Below are positions 9,928-17,349 of a stretch of 64,000 nt of DNA, piece by piece (position 1 is the stretch's first letter; the number at the start of each line of letters is the position of its first letter). The notes under the pieces were generated by a model. That model was not told the DNA's origin and searched no databases. It was given only the letters and a program-made list of their open reading frames with translations. The stretch comes from Xaviernesmea rhizosphaerae (lineage in GTDB: Bacteria > Pseudomonadota > Alphaproteobacteria > Rhizobiales > Rhizobiaceae), in NCBI RefSeq assembly GCF_001938945.1, contig NZ_MKIO01000021.1:434001-498000 (forward strand). Reading direction: 5' to 3'. The translations under genes were made by a program, and so were the position numbers.

Positions 9928-10239
9928 GGCCCCAGGTCACGCCGCGCGATCGGCAACGAACGGATCTGCGTTGTTCGTCATCTACGGCAGGCAATTTCTG
10001 CTTTCTATTAGATCCTATGCTATTAATTTTATACGAAAATTCACACGGTCCTTCGCCGAAACGACGCAAATACAGGCAATTGCTCGCATTCCGCGCTCTG
10101 ACTCTGGCGTGTCGCTGCGCCTGGTTGTTGCTTGCACGGCGCGCGGCAGGTTTGCCCCGAATGCGACCTTGCGGAGATCATGCCGTCAGATCCTGTCACG
10201 CACCTGCTTCTGGCCCGTTTTCTGAAGAAAAGTGAAAAA
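9928..10239. other. Intergenic region upstream of the Tad genes and left of attL
   Basis: No gene is visible. An AT-rich patch around 10005-10035 would suit a leftward promoter for the tad genes. The sequence just left of 10240 differs from that left of 62679, so the duplication boundary is clear here. Confidence 0.5.
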
Positions 10240-10243
10240 GGGG

Positions 10244-10271
10244 CTTGCGCCTAAATTATTGGTCCTATAGG
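10244..10271 (+). promoter_or_regulatory. Host tRNA-Pro promoter, separated from its gene by the prophage
   Basis: A -35-like CTTGCG (10244-10249) and a -10-like TATAGG (10266-10271) are 16 bp apart and place a start a few bases before the tRNA 5' end at 10285. This is inferred to be the original host promoter. It now points at the truncated tRNA fragment and the 3' end of the integrase gene. Confidence 0.5.
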
Positions 10272-10284
10272 GATCTCGCCGTGT

Positions 10285-10323
10285 CGGAGCGTAGCGCAGC
10301 CCGGTAGCGCACTTGACTGGGGG
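10285..10323 (+). pseudogene. 5' fragment of tRNA-Pro(GGG) left at attL
   Basis: The first 39 bases of the tRNA (acceptor 5' strand, D arm, 5' side of the anticodon stem and most of its loop) are identical to 62724-62762. The sequence then switches to phage DNA, so no functional tRNA can form. Confidence 0.92.
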
Positions 10324-10333
10324 AACGATCCCC

Positions 10334-11491
10334 TCACTCCGAATTTCTCTTTATCTTAAACTCCTTAGCCACGGTGGCATCGTCCTTCGTGGGAATTTTC
10401 GTGGGATTTGCTGTCGCCTCCAAGGCGGCGCGCAGGTCATCATCGAGGGCGTGCGCGTATTTGGCTGTGGTGGCTACATCGGCATGGCCGAGCAGCTTTT
10501 GCGCCACGCGCAGATTGCTGGCGCGCAGCACGCGGGTGGCGGCTGTATGGCGAGTGTCGTGAAACCGGAAGTTGACCACGCCTGCCGCTGGGACAGCCCG
10601 GCGCATCGCGCTCTTCAAACCGCTCTCGCTGAGCGGGTATCGCTGGCCCCGAACCAGCTGTTCTTTTTTTACGGTTCTTTTCGCGACGAACGTGAAAACC
10701 TTGACGGGGTGATGGTCCTTGATCGACCACAGAATGTCGAACGTCTCTTGCGACATGGGGATGGTGCGGATTTTCCCGCCCTTGCCTGTCACTGTGAATC
10801 GCCGGGAAAAGAAGTCGACATGTGACCATTCCAGCCCGAGGATTTCCATCCGCCGACATCCATTCAGGAAGGCGAAGCGGATCGCGTCGTCATAGCCGCG
10901 CTCGAGCTGCGACATGATGGCGTCCTCTTCGCCGATCGAGGCCTCGCGGACGCGCTCTTGAGGCTCGCGCAGGAGATGCTCTCCCCATCGGACATCGCCT
11001 GTCCGGATCTTCCAGACTTTGCGAGCGCGCAGGATGATCTCGCGCAGCGGCTGGGTGCAGGTTCGGTTGACGGTCGCGGGGCTGACGAGCTTGCCTTCAT
11101 GGATCTTGCCATCGGCATGCCGGCGACTTACCCGCTCGCCGCGGCGCTTGGCGACGATGCGCGCCACTAGGGCGTCGTCAATGTCCATCAGGTCGGTGTT
11201 GCCGCCGATCTGGGTCTTGAGCCAGTCCAGCACCTTCAGCGTCGTCTCATAGTTTTTATGGTGCTGGCCGATCTCATGATACCAGCGCAAGGCTGCGGCC
11301 TCGAAACCCATCCTGTCGGATGGAAGGGCGGCCTCGGCTGCCATCAGCGCCTTGGCGATTTCCCGCTGATTGTCTTCGACGGCTTTTGCGTCCCGCTTTT
11401 TCGTTGCGCCAGTATCGCCAGAAAATCGACGGCCCCTGACGACGAAGTCATAGGAATATGTGTCTTTGCCGGGGCGCTTGTAGAGGGACAT
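10334..11491 (-). CDS. int: Tyrosine recombinase, phage integrase
   Basis: A 385-residue integrase with an N-terminal arm-binding region, a core-binding SAM-like segment (about 60-180) and a C-terminal catalytic domain. Catalytic residues are visible: Arg in NGCRRMEILGLEW (about 213), Lys in TGKGGKIRTIP (about 240), HxxR in FHDTRHTAAT (311-314), His in LLGHAD (336) and the nucleophile Tyr in TAKYAHAL (345). Its stop codon lies 10 bp from the attL repeat, so it is the likely integrase for the tRNA-Pro site. The 5' end overlaps the excisionase-like gene by 148 bp in another frame. Confidence 0.95.
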   Translation of the reverse strand: MSLYKRPGKDTYSYDFVVRGRRFSGDTGATKKRDAKAVEDNQREIAKALMAAEAALPSDRMGFEAAALRWYHEIGQHHKNYETTLKVLDWLKTQIGGNTDLMDIDDALVARIVAKRRGERVSRRHADGKIHEGKLVSPATVNRTCTQPLREIILRARKVWKIRTGDVRWGEHLLREPQERVREASIGEEDAIMSQLERGYDDAIRFAFLNGCRRMEILGLEWSHVDFFSRRFTVTGKGGKIRTIPMSQETFDILWSIKDHHPVKVFTFVAKRTVKKEQLVRGQRYPLSESGLKSAMRRAVPAAGVVNFRFHDTRHTAATRVLRASNLRVAQKLLGHADVATTAKYAHALDDDLRAALEATANPTKIPTKDDATVAKEFKIKRNSE

Positions 11492-11676
11492 GAGACTTTC
11501 GATCGTTTGGCTTTGAACTCGTCCAGATCTTCCTGCGCGTAACGGCGCAAGGCTCGCACCGAGCCTCTGCCAACGTTAATCCACCGCAACTGCCCGTCGT
11601 CGGTCAAGTCACGAAGTTGGCGTACGGAAATTTGCAGTTGTGCCGCTGCCTCCGCCGGCGTTAGGAGGTCAGGCAT
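11344..11676 (-). CDS. Excisionase-like helix-turn-helix protein
   Basis: A 110-residue protein whose first 60 residues form a winged helix (LTPAEAAAQLQISVRQLRDLTDDGQLRWINVGRG..RRY), as in phage excisionases and AlpA/MerR-like DNA-binding proteins. The tail is Lys/Ser-rich. Its position immediately before int, with the reading frames overlapping by 148 bp, supports a role in excision or int control. The long overlap is unusual; the last 50 residues may be partly constrained by int. Confidence 0.7.
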   Translation of the reverse strand: MPDLLTPAEAAAQLQISVRQLRDLTDDGQLRWINVGRGSVRALRRYAQEDLDEFKAKRSKVSCPSTSAPAKTHIPMTSSSGAVDFLAILAQRKSGTQKPSKTISGKSPRR

Positions 11677-12340
11677 TTCTGCTCTCCAAGGCTGCGGCCC
11701 CAGATGCGGTCACCGCTTCCGCAGCACCTCCAGGCTGTTGATCGCAACCGCCCTCGGCCGTGACATTTTGCAGCTGTGGCGGATCGGCTTCAGGAAAGGG
11801 CGTGGGCCAGGTGAAGAGCGCGATCTCTGTCGGCCCGGGTTGATCGCGCGGGACCGTCATCTGATACTGACCGCTCTTGTCCGCGACCAGCCGAACCAGC
11901 GTCTGCAGAGAGATGTAAGCGAGAGGCTCGCTGCTCGTGACAGCGAAACCCGCCTCCATCATCTGCTGCTCGAGCTGCTTGTAGGCGGCGCGCAGGGCAT
12001 CCCTGCCGCTCTCGATGCGCGTTGCCAGCCCCACCTTTTCCGATGTCGCGTTGAACTTGCGCGGCACGGCGACGGCGAGGTCGATGCCCGCGGCGAGGGC
12101 GAGCAGGTCGGCGCAGATGACGACATCCGCCAGCTCCTCGGCCAGCTGTTCGAGTGTAGCGCGGGATCCGGCCCAGCCCTGGCGCTCGCGCTCCAGCTTC
12201 TTGACCACATTGAGCGCCTCGCCAGCTTCGCCAGCGAGTTCGATGGCGCGAAAGCTCATGTCCGGCTTCCGGCCTGGGCACCATTCCTCCTGACGCGCAA
12301 TGTTGGCGGCGCGCAGGCGGGCGAGATCTCCTGACGTCAT
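11669..12340 (-). CDS. MazG-like nucleotide pyrophosphohydrolase
   Basis: A 223-residue protein from the ATG at 12340, which overlaps the upstream stop. Residues about 15-95 match the all-alpha NTP pyrophosphatase family: ELAGEAGE, then LEQLAEELADVVICADLLA with the metal-binding EExxD arrangement, and PRKFNATSEKVGL. Such enzymes cleave NTPs or dNTPs and are common in phages, where they may clean nucleotide pools or lower ppGpp. The C-terminal half has no recognised domain. Confidence 0.75.
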   Translation of the reverse strand: MTSGDLARLRAANIARQEEWCPGRKPDMSFRAIELAGEAGEALNVVKKLERERQGWAGSRATLEQLAEELADVVICADLLALAAGIDLAVAVPRKFNATSEKVGLATRIESGRDALRAAYKQLEQQMMEAGFAVTSSEPLAYISLQTLVRLVADKSGQYQMTVPRDQPGPTEIALFTWPTPFPEADPPQLQNVTAEGGCDQQPGGAAEAVTASGAAALESRNA

Positions 12341-13191
12341 CGTCCCTGTCTCCAAAGCTGGAATTCGTCATGCAAGCGGCGCCAAGCGCCGGCCGCGGCG
12401 GGGTTGGTGTTGAGCTCGGCGCGCGAGGTGACGCGGCAGAGCGAGCGGACGCGGTTGGCGGCGCGGGTCTCGTCCGCGCTCTCGACGCCGTGGCGCTCAG
12501 CCAGGAAGACCTGGAAGATCCGCTGGCCGCAGAGGATGCCGGCGAGCTGGGCGTGGTCGGCCGGGCCCTTGCGCCCGCGCGGCGGGGCTGGCGCGGGCGG
12601 CGGCTCCAGCGCGCGCAGGCGGCGCAGCGCGTCGCGGACGAGCGCCACGAGGGCGGCGATGTGCTCCGGCGCGCTGATGAGCAGGCGCTTGTCGTCGAAG
12701 GGGCAGGCGCGGAGCACCGTCGCGATCGGCTCGAATGCGCCAGTCATCGGGTCTAGCCGCTCCACGCCCGGCTTGCCCGTCGTGGTGTCAAAGCCCTCGC
12801 CCCATCGCCCCTCCACCAGTCCGGATGTATCGCGGATGACGGGCCATGCTCCCTTGGCGGCATCGATGTCGATGAGGCTTTCGGGCAGCGCGATGGCCAA
12901 GGGGCATGGCTGGCCCTGCGCCTCGAGGCGGCGCCAAACCTCTGCCAGGAGAGTGAGGAGCGCGGCGATCCACACCGGCGCGTTGGTCATCAGCCGCCGG
13001 TCGGCAAAGGGGCAGTCCGGCAGGATCACGGCGATTGGCGTGACCTTGCCCGTGCCTTCTTCATAGAGGCAGAGTTCCAGCCGGGCGGCGGCCTCGTTGC
13101 GGCTCTCGGTCCAGCGAGGCGCGGCGAGGACTGCGGTCTCGACGATATTGGGCAGGAGGGCGAGCGCGTGGGCGAGGGGCGCTGGGGTCAT
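12337..13191 (-). CDS. Unknown phage protein with an internal duplication
   Basis: A 284-residue protein of unknown function. Residues about 47-91 (PIAVILPDCPFADRRLMT..APVWIAALLTLL) and 150-194 (PIATVLRACPFDDKRLLI..APEHIAALVALV) are clearly related, so the gene arose by internal duplication. Each unit has a CPF-D-RL core and an amphipathic helix ending RRLxA. A Pro-rich linker (about 196-208) leads to a basic C-terminal domain. It overlaps both neighbours by 4 bp. Confidence 0.7.
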   Translation of the reverse strand: MTPAPLAHALALLPNIVETAVLAAPRWTESRNEAAARLELCLYEEGTGKVTPIAVILPDCPFADRRLMTNAPVWIAALLTLLAEVWRRLEAQGQPCPLAIALPESLIDIDAAKGAWPVIRDTSGLVEGRWGEGFDTTTGKPGVERLDPMTGAFEPIATVLRACPFDDKRLLISAPEHIAALVALVRDALRRLRALEPPPAPAPPRGRKGPADHAQLAGILCGQRIFQVFLAERHGVESADETRAANRVRSLCRVTSRAELNTNPAAAGAWRRLHDEFQLWRQGR

Positions 13192-13952
13192 GGCGCAGCC
13201 CCTGGCAGGCTATCGATGTTCGCGAGGATAGGCGGGGCGAAGGTGTAGACGGCAACCATAGGGTTTTCGTCCCAACTCCGCGGACCGTTGATGCTCTCCC
13301 AGAGCTGCATATAGCTGATGCGTGGATCAACATGATAGTTCGCGGGCGTTACGCCGTCCGACTCGTAAAACATGGTCGCATAAGGCATCCATCCAGACTT
13401 ATGTGGCTCGATACCCTCCGCGATCGCGTCGGCCTCACGGATTGCCTGCAGGCGCTCCACGCGAACCTCCGTCACGATCAGCGTGATCCGGGAGGCCCAG
13501 CGGGGCATGTGCATGCCGGGGCGCCAGCGCATCTGGTATCCGAAAAAGGACGGATTTGTCGCATAGAGGACATGATCCGGCAGGCGCAGCGCTGGTGGGA
13601 TATCGCTGACCTTGCTCCCGCACCCGCTCCATTCGACATAGGTGCATGTGTGGTCATCCCACGACGGATCGTTCGCCGGAGGGTCTGGCAGGTATTTTTC
13701 CTTGACCCAAAGACGGTCGCCGACGCGATAGGGCAGGCGGTCGAGCAGCTCGTCTTTATTAATGTCGTGCCAGACGCCGTTCGCGTCCTCGAATCTGTAA
13801 TCAAGGACGGCGGGCGCAGGCCAAAGATCCGCAATCCGGCAAAATGCTGCTCCGCCGCGTAGTCTCTTGATCGTGCGGCGGGTCTGACGCTTGCGCCCTT
13901 CGATCAGGGCGCGGACCATGGCGCCGGTGAAGGGGACGGGGAGGTCAGCCAT
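13188..13952 (-). CDS. ASCH-domain-like phage protein
   Basis: A 254-residue protein with the typical opening of a phage ASCH-like family (PFTGAMVRALIEGRKRQTRR), a GDRLWVKEKY strand, then RPGMHMPRWASRITLIVTEVRVERLQAIREADAIAEGI and a WESINGPRSWDENPMVAVYTF ending. ASCH domains are PUA-like folds thought to bind RNA or nucleotides; phage members are often loosely annotated as morphogenetic proteins. Its place in the early operon argues against a structural role. Confidence 0.7.
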   Translation of the reverse strand: MADLPVPFTGAMVRALIEGRKRQTRRTIKRLRGGAAFCRIADLWPAPAVLDYRFEDANGVWHDINKDELLDRLPYRVGDRLWVKEKYLPDPPANDPSWDDHTCTYVEWSGCGSKVSDIPPALRLPDHVLYATNPSFFGYQMRWRPGMHMPRWASRITLIVTEVRVERLQAIREADAIAEGIEPHKSGWMPYATMFYESDGVTPANYHVDPRISYMQLWESINGPRSWDENPMVAVYTFAPPILANIDSLPGAAP

Positions 13953-14109
13953 TCGCGTTGCTCCGCGCTTCCCGCATTATCTGCCGGCATTCCGCTGCCA
14001 CCTCCGCATTCGTCGGCTGCCGTCCTAGGCGGAGCGCAAGCTGGTTCCAGATCGTGCCGGGATTGTCGTTGCGCCATGTGGTGGTGACGATCAGGCTCTT
14101 CTCAGCCAT
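13945..14109 (-). CDS. Small hypothetical protein, 54 residues
   Basis: Starts MAEKSLIVTTTWRN at 14109, inside the end of the preceding gene (8-bp overlap), and ends in RQIMREARSNANG. It overlaps the ASCH-like gene by 8 bp. The tight overlaps on both sides support a translated gene. No domain recognised. Confidence 0.6.
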   Translation of the reverse strand: MAEKSLIVTTTWRNDNPGTIWNQLALRLGRQPTNAEVAAECRQIMREARSNANG

Positions 14110-14920
14110 TGGCCTTGCCTCCCTCGCGCGCCGCATGCAGCAGGGCCCAGGACGGGCCGACATAGCCGTCGGCACGCTGCGGCATGTAGGTGCCGACAAT
14201 GTGCGGATGGCCCTCGAAGGTCATGATGATGGGGCCGGGCGTGCCCTCTCTGTTCCTGGTGGCGCGGTGAAAGGTTGCGGCGCCCTTTTCGCCGGACTGC
14301 TTTCTGGTCAGCGCGCAGATCCTGTCGAATTGGCTGACGATGGCCGGGTCAAAGGCCAGCGGGGCTGTCGCGCCGTCGCCGGCATCGGCAAAGGCCGCAG
14401 TCAGCATCCTGCGCCACTGCGGCTTGATTCCGGGCGTAATCTCGAAATCGAGGCCCTGAACGGTATATCCCGCAGGGACGGTCGTGCTCATTTGGAGCAT
14501 CGGGAAGAAGTCCTGCCGCTCCTCGGCCCACTGCGGATGGCGCATGCGCGGCTCGATCCACATGCCATGGTCGTGCGCAACGAAGCGCCCCGGCTGCATC
14601 CATTCCGGCATTTCGGCGGTCAGTCTCTCTCCCTCCTGCCAGAAGATCGCAGGCTCGGGCGGCGTGGCGGCCTGAAAGGCATCTTCGGGAACGTCCAGGG
14701 TGAGTGGTCCGCTGCAGGAGGCTTGCTGATCGTGGATGAGCAGAAGCGCATGCGCGTTCGCGGCGATGATCAGCGCGCCGCCCTGGCGCGCCGGTTCCAC
14801 GAACAGGTGACCGTGGATAAAGGTGGTCTCCTCCGGAAGGGATTGGCCATACTCGATGAAGGGCTGTAGGACGTACAGCCATTGCGCGGCGAAGGTGACG
14901 TGGTTTTTTCTGTCAGACAT
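14102..14920 (-). CDS. Unknown early phage protein, possibly sliding-clamp-like
   Basis: A 272-residue protein. The N-terminal part (QWLYVLQPFIEYGQ .. GALIIAANAHALLLIHD..GPLTLDVPEDAFQAA) has the strand and helix pattern of a DNA polymerase III beta-clamp domain, in which a GALVATDGHRLAV-type hairpin precedes a helix. The C-terminus (GPIIMTFEGHPHIVGTYMPQRA) resembles the last clamp strand (PVIVMPMR). It is shorter than a bacterial clamp (about 370 residues), and no clear identity was found by eye, so this is a structural guess only. Confidence 0.5.
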   Translation of the reverse strand: MSDRKNHVTFAAQWLYVLQPFIEYGQSLPEETTFIHGHLFVEPARQGGALIIAANAHALLLIHDQQASCSGPLTLDVPEDAFQAATPPEPAIFWQEGERLTAEMPEWMQPGRFVAHDHGMWIEPRMRHPQWAEERQDFFPMLQMSTTVPAGYTVQGLDFEITPGIKPQWRRMLTAAFADAGDGATAPLAFDPAIVSQFDRICALTRKQSGEKGAATFHRATRNREGTPGPIIMTFEGHPHIVGTYMPQRADGYVGPSWALLHAAREGGKANG

Positions 14921-15248
14921 GGAGGCCTCGCATCGTGCCGCTGTCGCGGCGCTGGGCCAGGTGCATGCTGTTGCGCGGCAGGGAGATCAGCGAGATCTGA
15001 TCGCTCTGGGCCGTGCGCTCGATATGCTCGACCAGGATGCGGCGTTCATCGGCGATGAGCGGACGGGTGCGCTCGGCGCGCCAGAAGGGCGTGCGGGCGG
15101 CCAGATATTTCATGACCGTCTTGCGCGCCACGCCATAGCGCGCGGCCATCTGGACGGGCGTCACGCCCGCGTGCCAGTCGCGCAGCACCACGCTTTCGGC
15201 GGGCATGTGGCGGTTGCGGATCGAGGGGTAACGTGGGCCTGTGGTCAT
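14913..15248 (-). CDS. Helix-turn-helix phage protein
   Basis: A 111-residue basic protein. Residues about 15-50 (AESVVLRDWHAGVTPVQMAARYGVARKTVMKYL) form a clear helix-turn-helix of the resolvase/terminase-small type. The C-terminal region is Arg-rich. It overlaps both neighbours in the early operon and probably binds DNA; its target is unknown. Confidence 0.65.
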   Translation of the reverse strand: MTTGPRYPSIRNRHMPAESVVLRDWHAGVTPVQMAARYGVARKTVMKYLAARTPFWRAERTRPLIADERRILVEHIERTAQSDQISLISLPRNSMHLAQRRDSGTMRGLHV

Positions 15249-15469
15249 GACAGCAGCCCCGTTGCGGCCTCGGCGCGGGCGCGTGCATAGTCGGGATGCG
15301 GGGCCGGCAGGTCTGCGCCGGGATCGTCCTCGCGCGTCACGAAAGCGTGGTGAAGGCCTTCGGCGAGCGTCAGGAAGGCGATGTCCTCGGGCGAGCGGTC
15401 ATGCTCCTCGGCCGCCTGGCGCAGGCGCGCCTCCGTGGCCTCGTCCAGCAGGATGGTGATATGCGTCAT
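15245..15469 (-). CDS. Ribbon-helix-helix-like small protein
   Basis: A 74-residue protein starting MTHITILLDEATEARLRQAAEEHDRSPEDIAFLTLAEGL, which has the strand-helix-helix pattern of CopG/Arc-type DNA-binding proteins. It overlaps the HTH gene by 4 bp. No toxin partner is adjacent. Confidence 0.6.
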   Translation of the reverse strand: MTHITILLDEATEARLRQAAEEHDRSPEDIAFLTLAEGLHHAFVTREDDPGADLPAPHPDYARARAEAATGLLS

Positions 15470-15569
15470 CGTTCGCGTCTCCTTGTGCGGGCGCGTTGGG
15501 GTGAGGTGTCGATGTCGGGTGTGCCGCGGGTGCGGCGGGAGGGCCGGGCTTTTTGGCTGTGGCGGCGGC

Positions 15570-15707
15570 TTAGCGCCAGAGCGCGCGGATCACCGCGAGC
15601 GCAAGGCCGAGATATCCAAGCCCGGCGAGCGAAAAGAGCAGGCCGAGGGCAAGGCTGGCCGGCCAGTCGCGCCGGTTGCTGGCGCCCGGCAGGAGCCGGC
15701 GGATCAT
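15570..15707 (-). CDS. Small membrane protein, 45 residues
   Basis: Starts MIRRLLPGASNRRDW, then a single 25-residue membrane helix (ASLALGLLFSLAGLGYLGLALAVI) and ends RALWR. Its ATG overlaps the stop of the next upstream gene by 4 bp. Confidence 0.55.
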   Translation of the reverse strand: MIRRLLPGASNRRDWPASLALGLLFSLAGLGYLGLALAVIRALWR

Positions 15708-15874
15708 ACCCGCGCCTCGATGGCCATGCGCCGCTCGATCTCGATCAGCTGCAGCGACATCTGGGTGCCGATGATGAGCAAGCAAGCGACGGAAATGACC
15801 AGCGTGGCCATCGGCGCCTGATACCAGGCGCGGCGGGTCAGATGCTGGAGCGTGGGTCTGTCAGGCAGTTTCAT
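15704..15874 (-). CDS. Small membrane protein, 56 residues
   Basis: Starts MKLPDRPTLQHLTRRAWYQAP, followed by one membrane helix (ATLVISVACLLIIGTQMSL) and a charged tail. AGGAGCATGCCCC precedes the ATG at 15874. It is translationally coupled to the 45-residue membrane protein. Confidence 0.55.
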   Translation of the reverse strand: MKLPDRPTLQHLTRRAWYQAPMATLVISVACLLIIGTQMSLQLIEIERRMAIEARV

Positions 15875-15945
15875 GGGGCATGCTCCTTTCAAAGAGGGGA
15901 ACGGTTTCGCAGTCCCGCGCGATCGGCGCGGGACGCCGAAGCGGT

Positions 15946-16095
15946 TCATCGTCCTCCAAAGACCGTCATCAGAAAAACCGCCCAGAAGATCCCGCCGACG
16001 ATCAGGGCGGTGGTGGCCCAAAGCAGGGTGTGGCGGACGTTGCGTTCGGCGCGCGCCGCGCGGGCGCGGCGGCGGGCGATGGCGGCCGTGTCCAT
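15946..16095 (-). CDS. Small membrane protein, 49 residues
   Basis: Starts MDTAAIARRRARAARAERN (strongly basic), followed by one membrane helix (TLLWATTALIVGGIFWAVFLMTVF). It begins on the last base of the preceding stop codon (TGATG). Third of three consecutive single-helix microproteins in this operon. Confidence 0.5.
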   Translation of the reverse strand: MDTAAIARRRARAARAERNVRHTLLWATTALIVGGIFWAVFLMTVFGGR

Positions 16096-16301
16096 CACTG
16101 CGCACTCCGCCTGCCGTCGATGCGCTTGGTGTCGCCCGCCAGCGCCAGCTTTGCCGCAGCATCGCCGTAGAGCGCGATGTCGCCTGCCGGAAAATGGCAG
16201 GCGAGATCGCCTGTGGTGCAGCCGGGATAGGCGCGCATGTGGTCGGCCATCTCGCGCGTGGTGCGCTCGGCGTCGGTGATGCGCTGCAGGGCTTTTGTCA
16301 T
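16095..16301 (-). CDS. Small hypothetical protein, 68 residues
   Basis: Starts MTKALQRITDAERTTREM and contains GCTTGDLACHFPAGDIALYGDAAAKLALAGDTKRIDGRR, which looks like a winged helix-turn-helix half-domain. An in-frame ATG at 16316 adds five residues. Overlaps the following gene by one base. Confidence 0.5.
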   Translation of the reverse strand: MTKALQRITDAERTTREMADHMRAYPGCTTGDLACHFPAGDIALYGDAAAKLALAGDTKRIDGRRSAQ

Positions 16302-16333
16302 GCGGGTCTCCTTCATGTGAGGGGGTGAGAGGG

Positions 16334-17071
16334 TCAGGCGGGCAGGGTCACCAAGCAGGTGGCCACATGGGTGCCGCTCTCGCGAAACGATCCGTCGGGC
16401 AGGGGCTCGATCGCCCCGCCCTGCGCCTCGACGAAAGCGCGGAAATCGCTCGACAGCCGGTTTTCGCGGAACTGGACGCCGGCCGACATGATCGCGACCA
16501 GGAACCCGCCGGGCGCCAGGAACCGGTGCGCATGCATCACGTGGCGGATGTCGTCCTGCCGGGCGAAAGGCGGGTTCATCACCACGCGGTCAAAGCCTAC
16601 AGCCGGCGCGGCGGCCAGAAAATCGCCGATCGTCAGGCTGTCGGCGATCGCGCGCAGCGGCTCGGCGCGCCTGGCGTCTATCTCCCAGCAGGTGACGGCG
16701 GCGCCGGCGCGGCGCGCTGCTGCGGCCATGCGGCCGATGCCGGCGCTGGGCTCCAGCACGGTCATGCCGGGCATGATGCCGGCGCGGGTGACGACCTCAT
16801 CGGCCAAGGGCTCCGGGGTGTCGAACTGCCCGAAATCCTGTTTCGTCCGGCTGTAGCTGCCGGTCAGGAGGATCGGCTCGATGGCCTCCAGCGCCTCGCC
16901 GGAAAAGACATGCGCCCTTGCGCGCCTGTCCCACTTGCCGCCGGCGGCCTCGATCACCTTGTTGGTTTCCGCATAGAGCTTGCGGTCCATCTGGCCCTGC
17001 AGCGTCAGGGTCGCGCCGCGAACAATGGCGGCATCAAGGGCGCGCATCACCTCGATCGATATTTTCTGCAT
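16334..17071 (-). CDS. SAM-dependent methyltransferase, N6-adenine DNA type
   Basis: A 245-residue class I methyltransferase. Motif I is TVLEPSAGIGRMAAAARR (about 103-120), a DARRAEPL acidic motif follows, and the catalytic motif IV is RVVMNPPFARQDD, the NPPF form typical of N6-adenine DNA methyltransferases. The N-terminal 85 residues have a separate fold. First gene of the leftward early operon; it may protect phage DNA from restriction. Confidence 0.8.
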   Translation of the reverse strand: MQKISIEVMRALDAAIVRGATLTLQGQMDRKLYAETNKVIEAAGGKWDRRARAHVFSGEALEAIEPILLTGSYSRTKQDFGQFDTPEPLADEVVTRAGIMPGMTVLEPSAGIGRMAAAARRAGAAVTCWEIDARRAEPLRAIADSLTIGDFLAAAPAVGFDRVVMNPPFARQDDIRHVMHAHRFLAPGGFLVAIMSAGVQFRENRLSSDFRAFVEAQGGAIEPLPDGSFRESGTHVATCLVTLPA

Positions 17072-17146
17072 GGCGGGCCTCCTCTCAAAAAATCACATCA
17101 ACGGGGGATTGCAACACGTGTGGGTTGGGGCCAGCTTGAAAGGGTC

Positions 17147-17179
17147 GGGAGCGGCAGGCGGAGCAAGCCCGCCGCTCCC
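17147..17179. terminator. Strong GC hairpin between divergent early genes
   Basis: GGGAGCGGC (17147-17155) pairs with GCCGCTCCC (17171-17179), and inner GGC/GCC bases can extend the stem. There is no T-run, so it may be a leader structure for the methyltransferase operon rather than a terminator. Confidence 0.4.
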
Positions 17180-17214
17180 TGGCATCCACCGCACCGAAAG
17201 AAAGGAACCGTGCG

Positions 17215-17340
17215 ATGAATGATCCGATGACCGAGCCGCGCGCCCGTCTGGCCCTGCCGACGAGCCCGCCCCGACCCGATGGCGGCCCTGCCGGGCCGCG
17301 ACAGCCCGTTCCGGCGCCGCAGCCGCGCCCCAAACCTTGA
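17215..17340 (+). CDS. Small proline-rich protein, 41 residues
   Basis: The ATG at 17215 follows AAAGGAAC and gives MNDPMTEPRARLALPTSPP.. with 13 prolines, ending RPKP. It stops 9 bp before the next gene on the same strand, so the two may be coupled. It could also be only a leader peptide. Confidence 0.4.
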   Translation: MNDPMTEPRARLALPTSPPRPDGGPAGPRQPVPAPQPRPKP

Positions 17341-17349
17341 GGAAGGACC

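Larger units (their letters stand above)
10240..10323. repeat. attL: left copy of the 84-bp attachment repeat
   Basis: Bases 10240-10323 match 62679-62762 at 82 of 84 positions. The two differences are adjacent (10256-10257 TT against AC), leaving 66 bp of exact identity (10258-10323). The repeat ends inside the anticodon loop of tRNA-Pro, after five Gs. Strand exchange probably took place in the exact part. Confidence 0.93.

Noticed and set aside
8404..10011. 535-codon plus-strand frame opposite tadG
   Set aside because: Antisense to tadG, no known domain, composition typical of a shadow frame.
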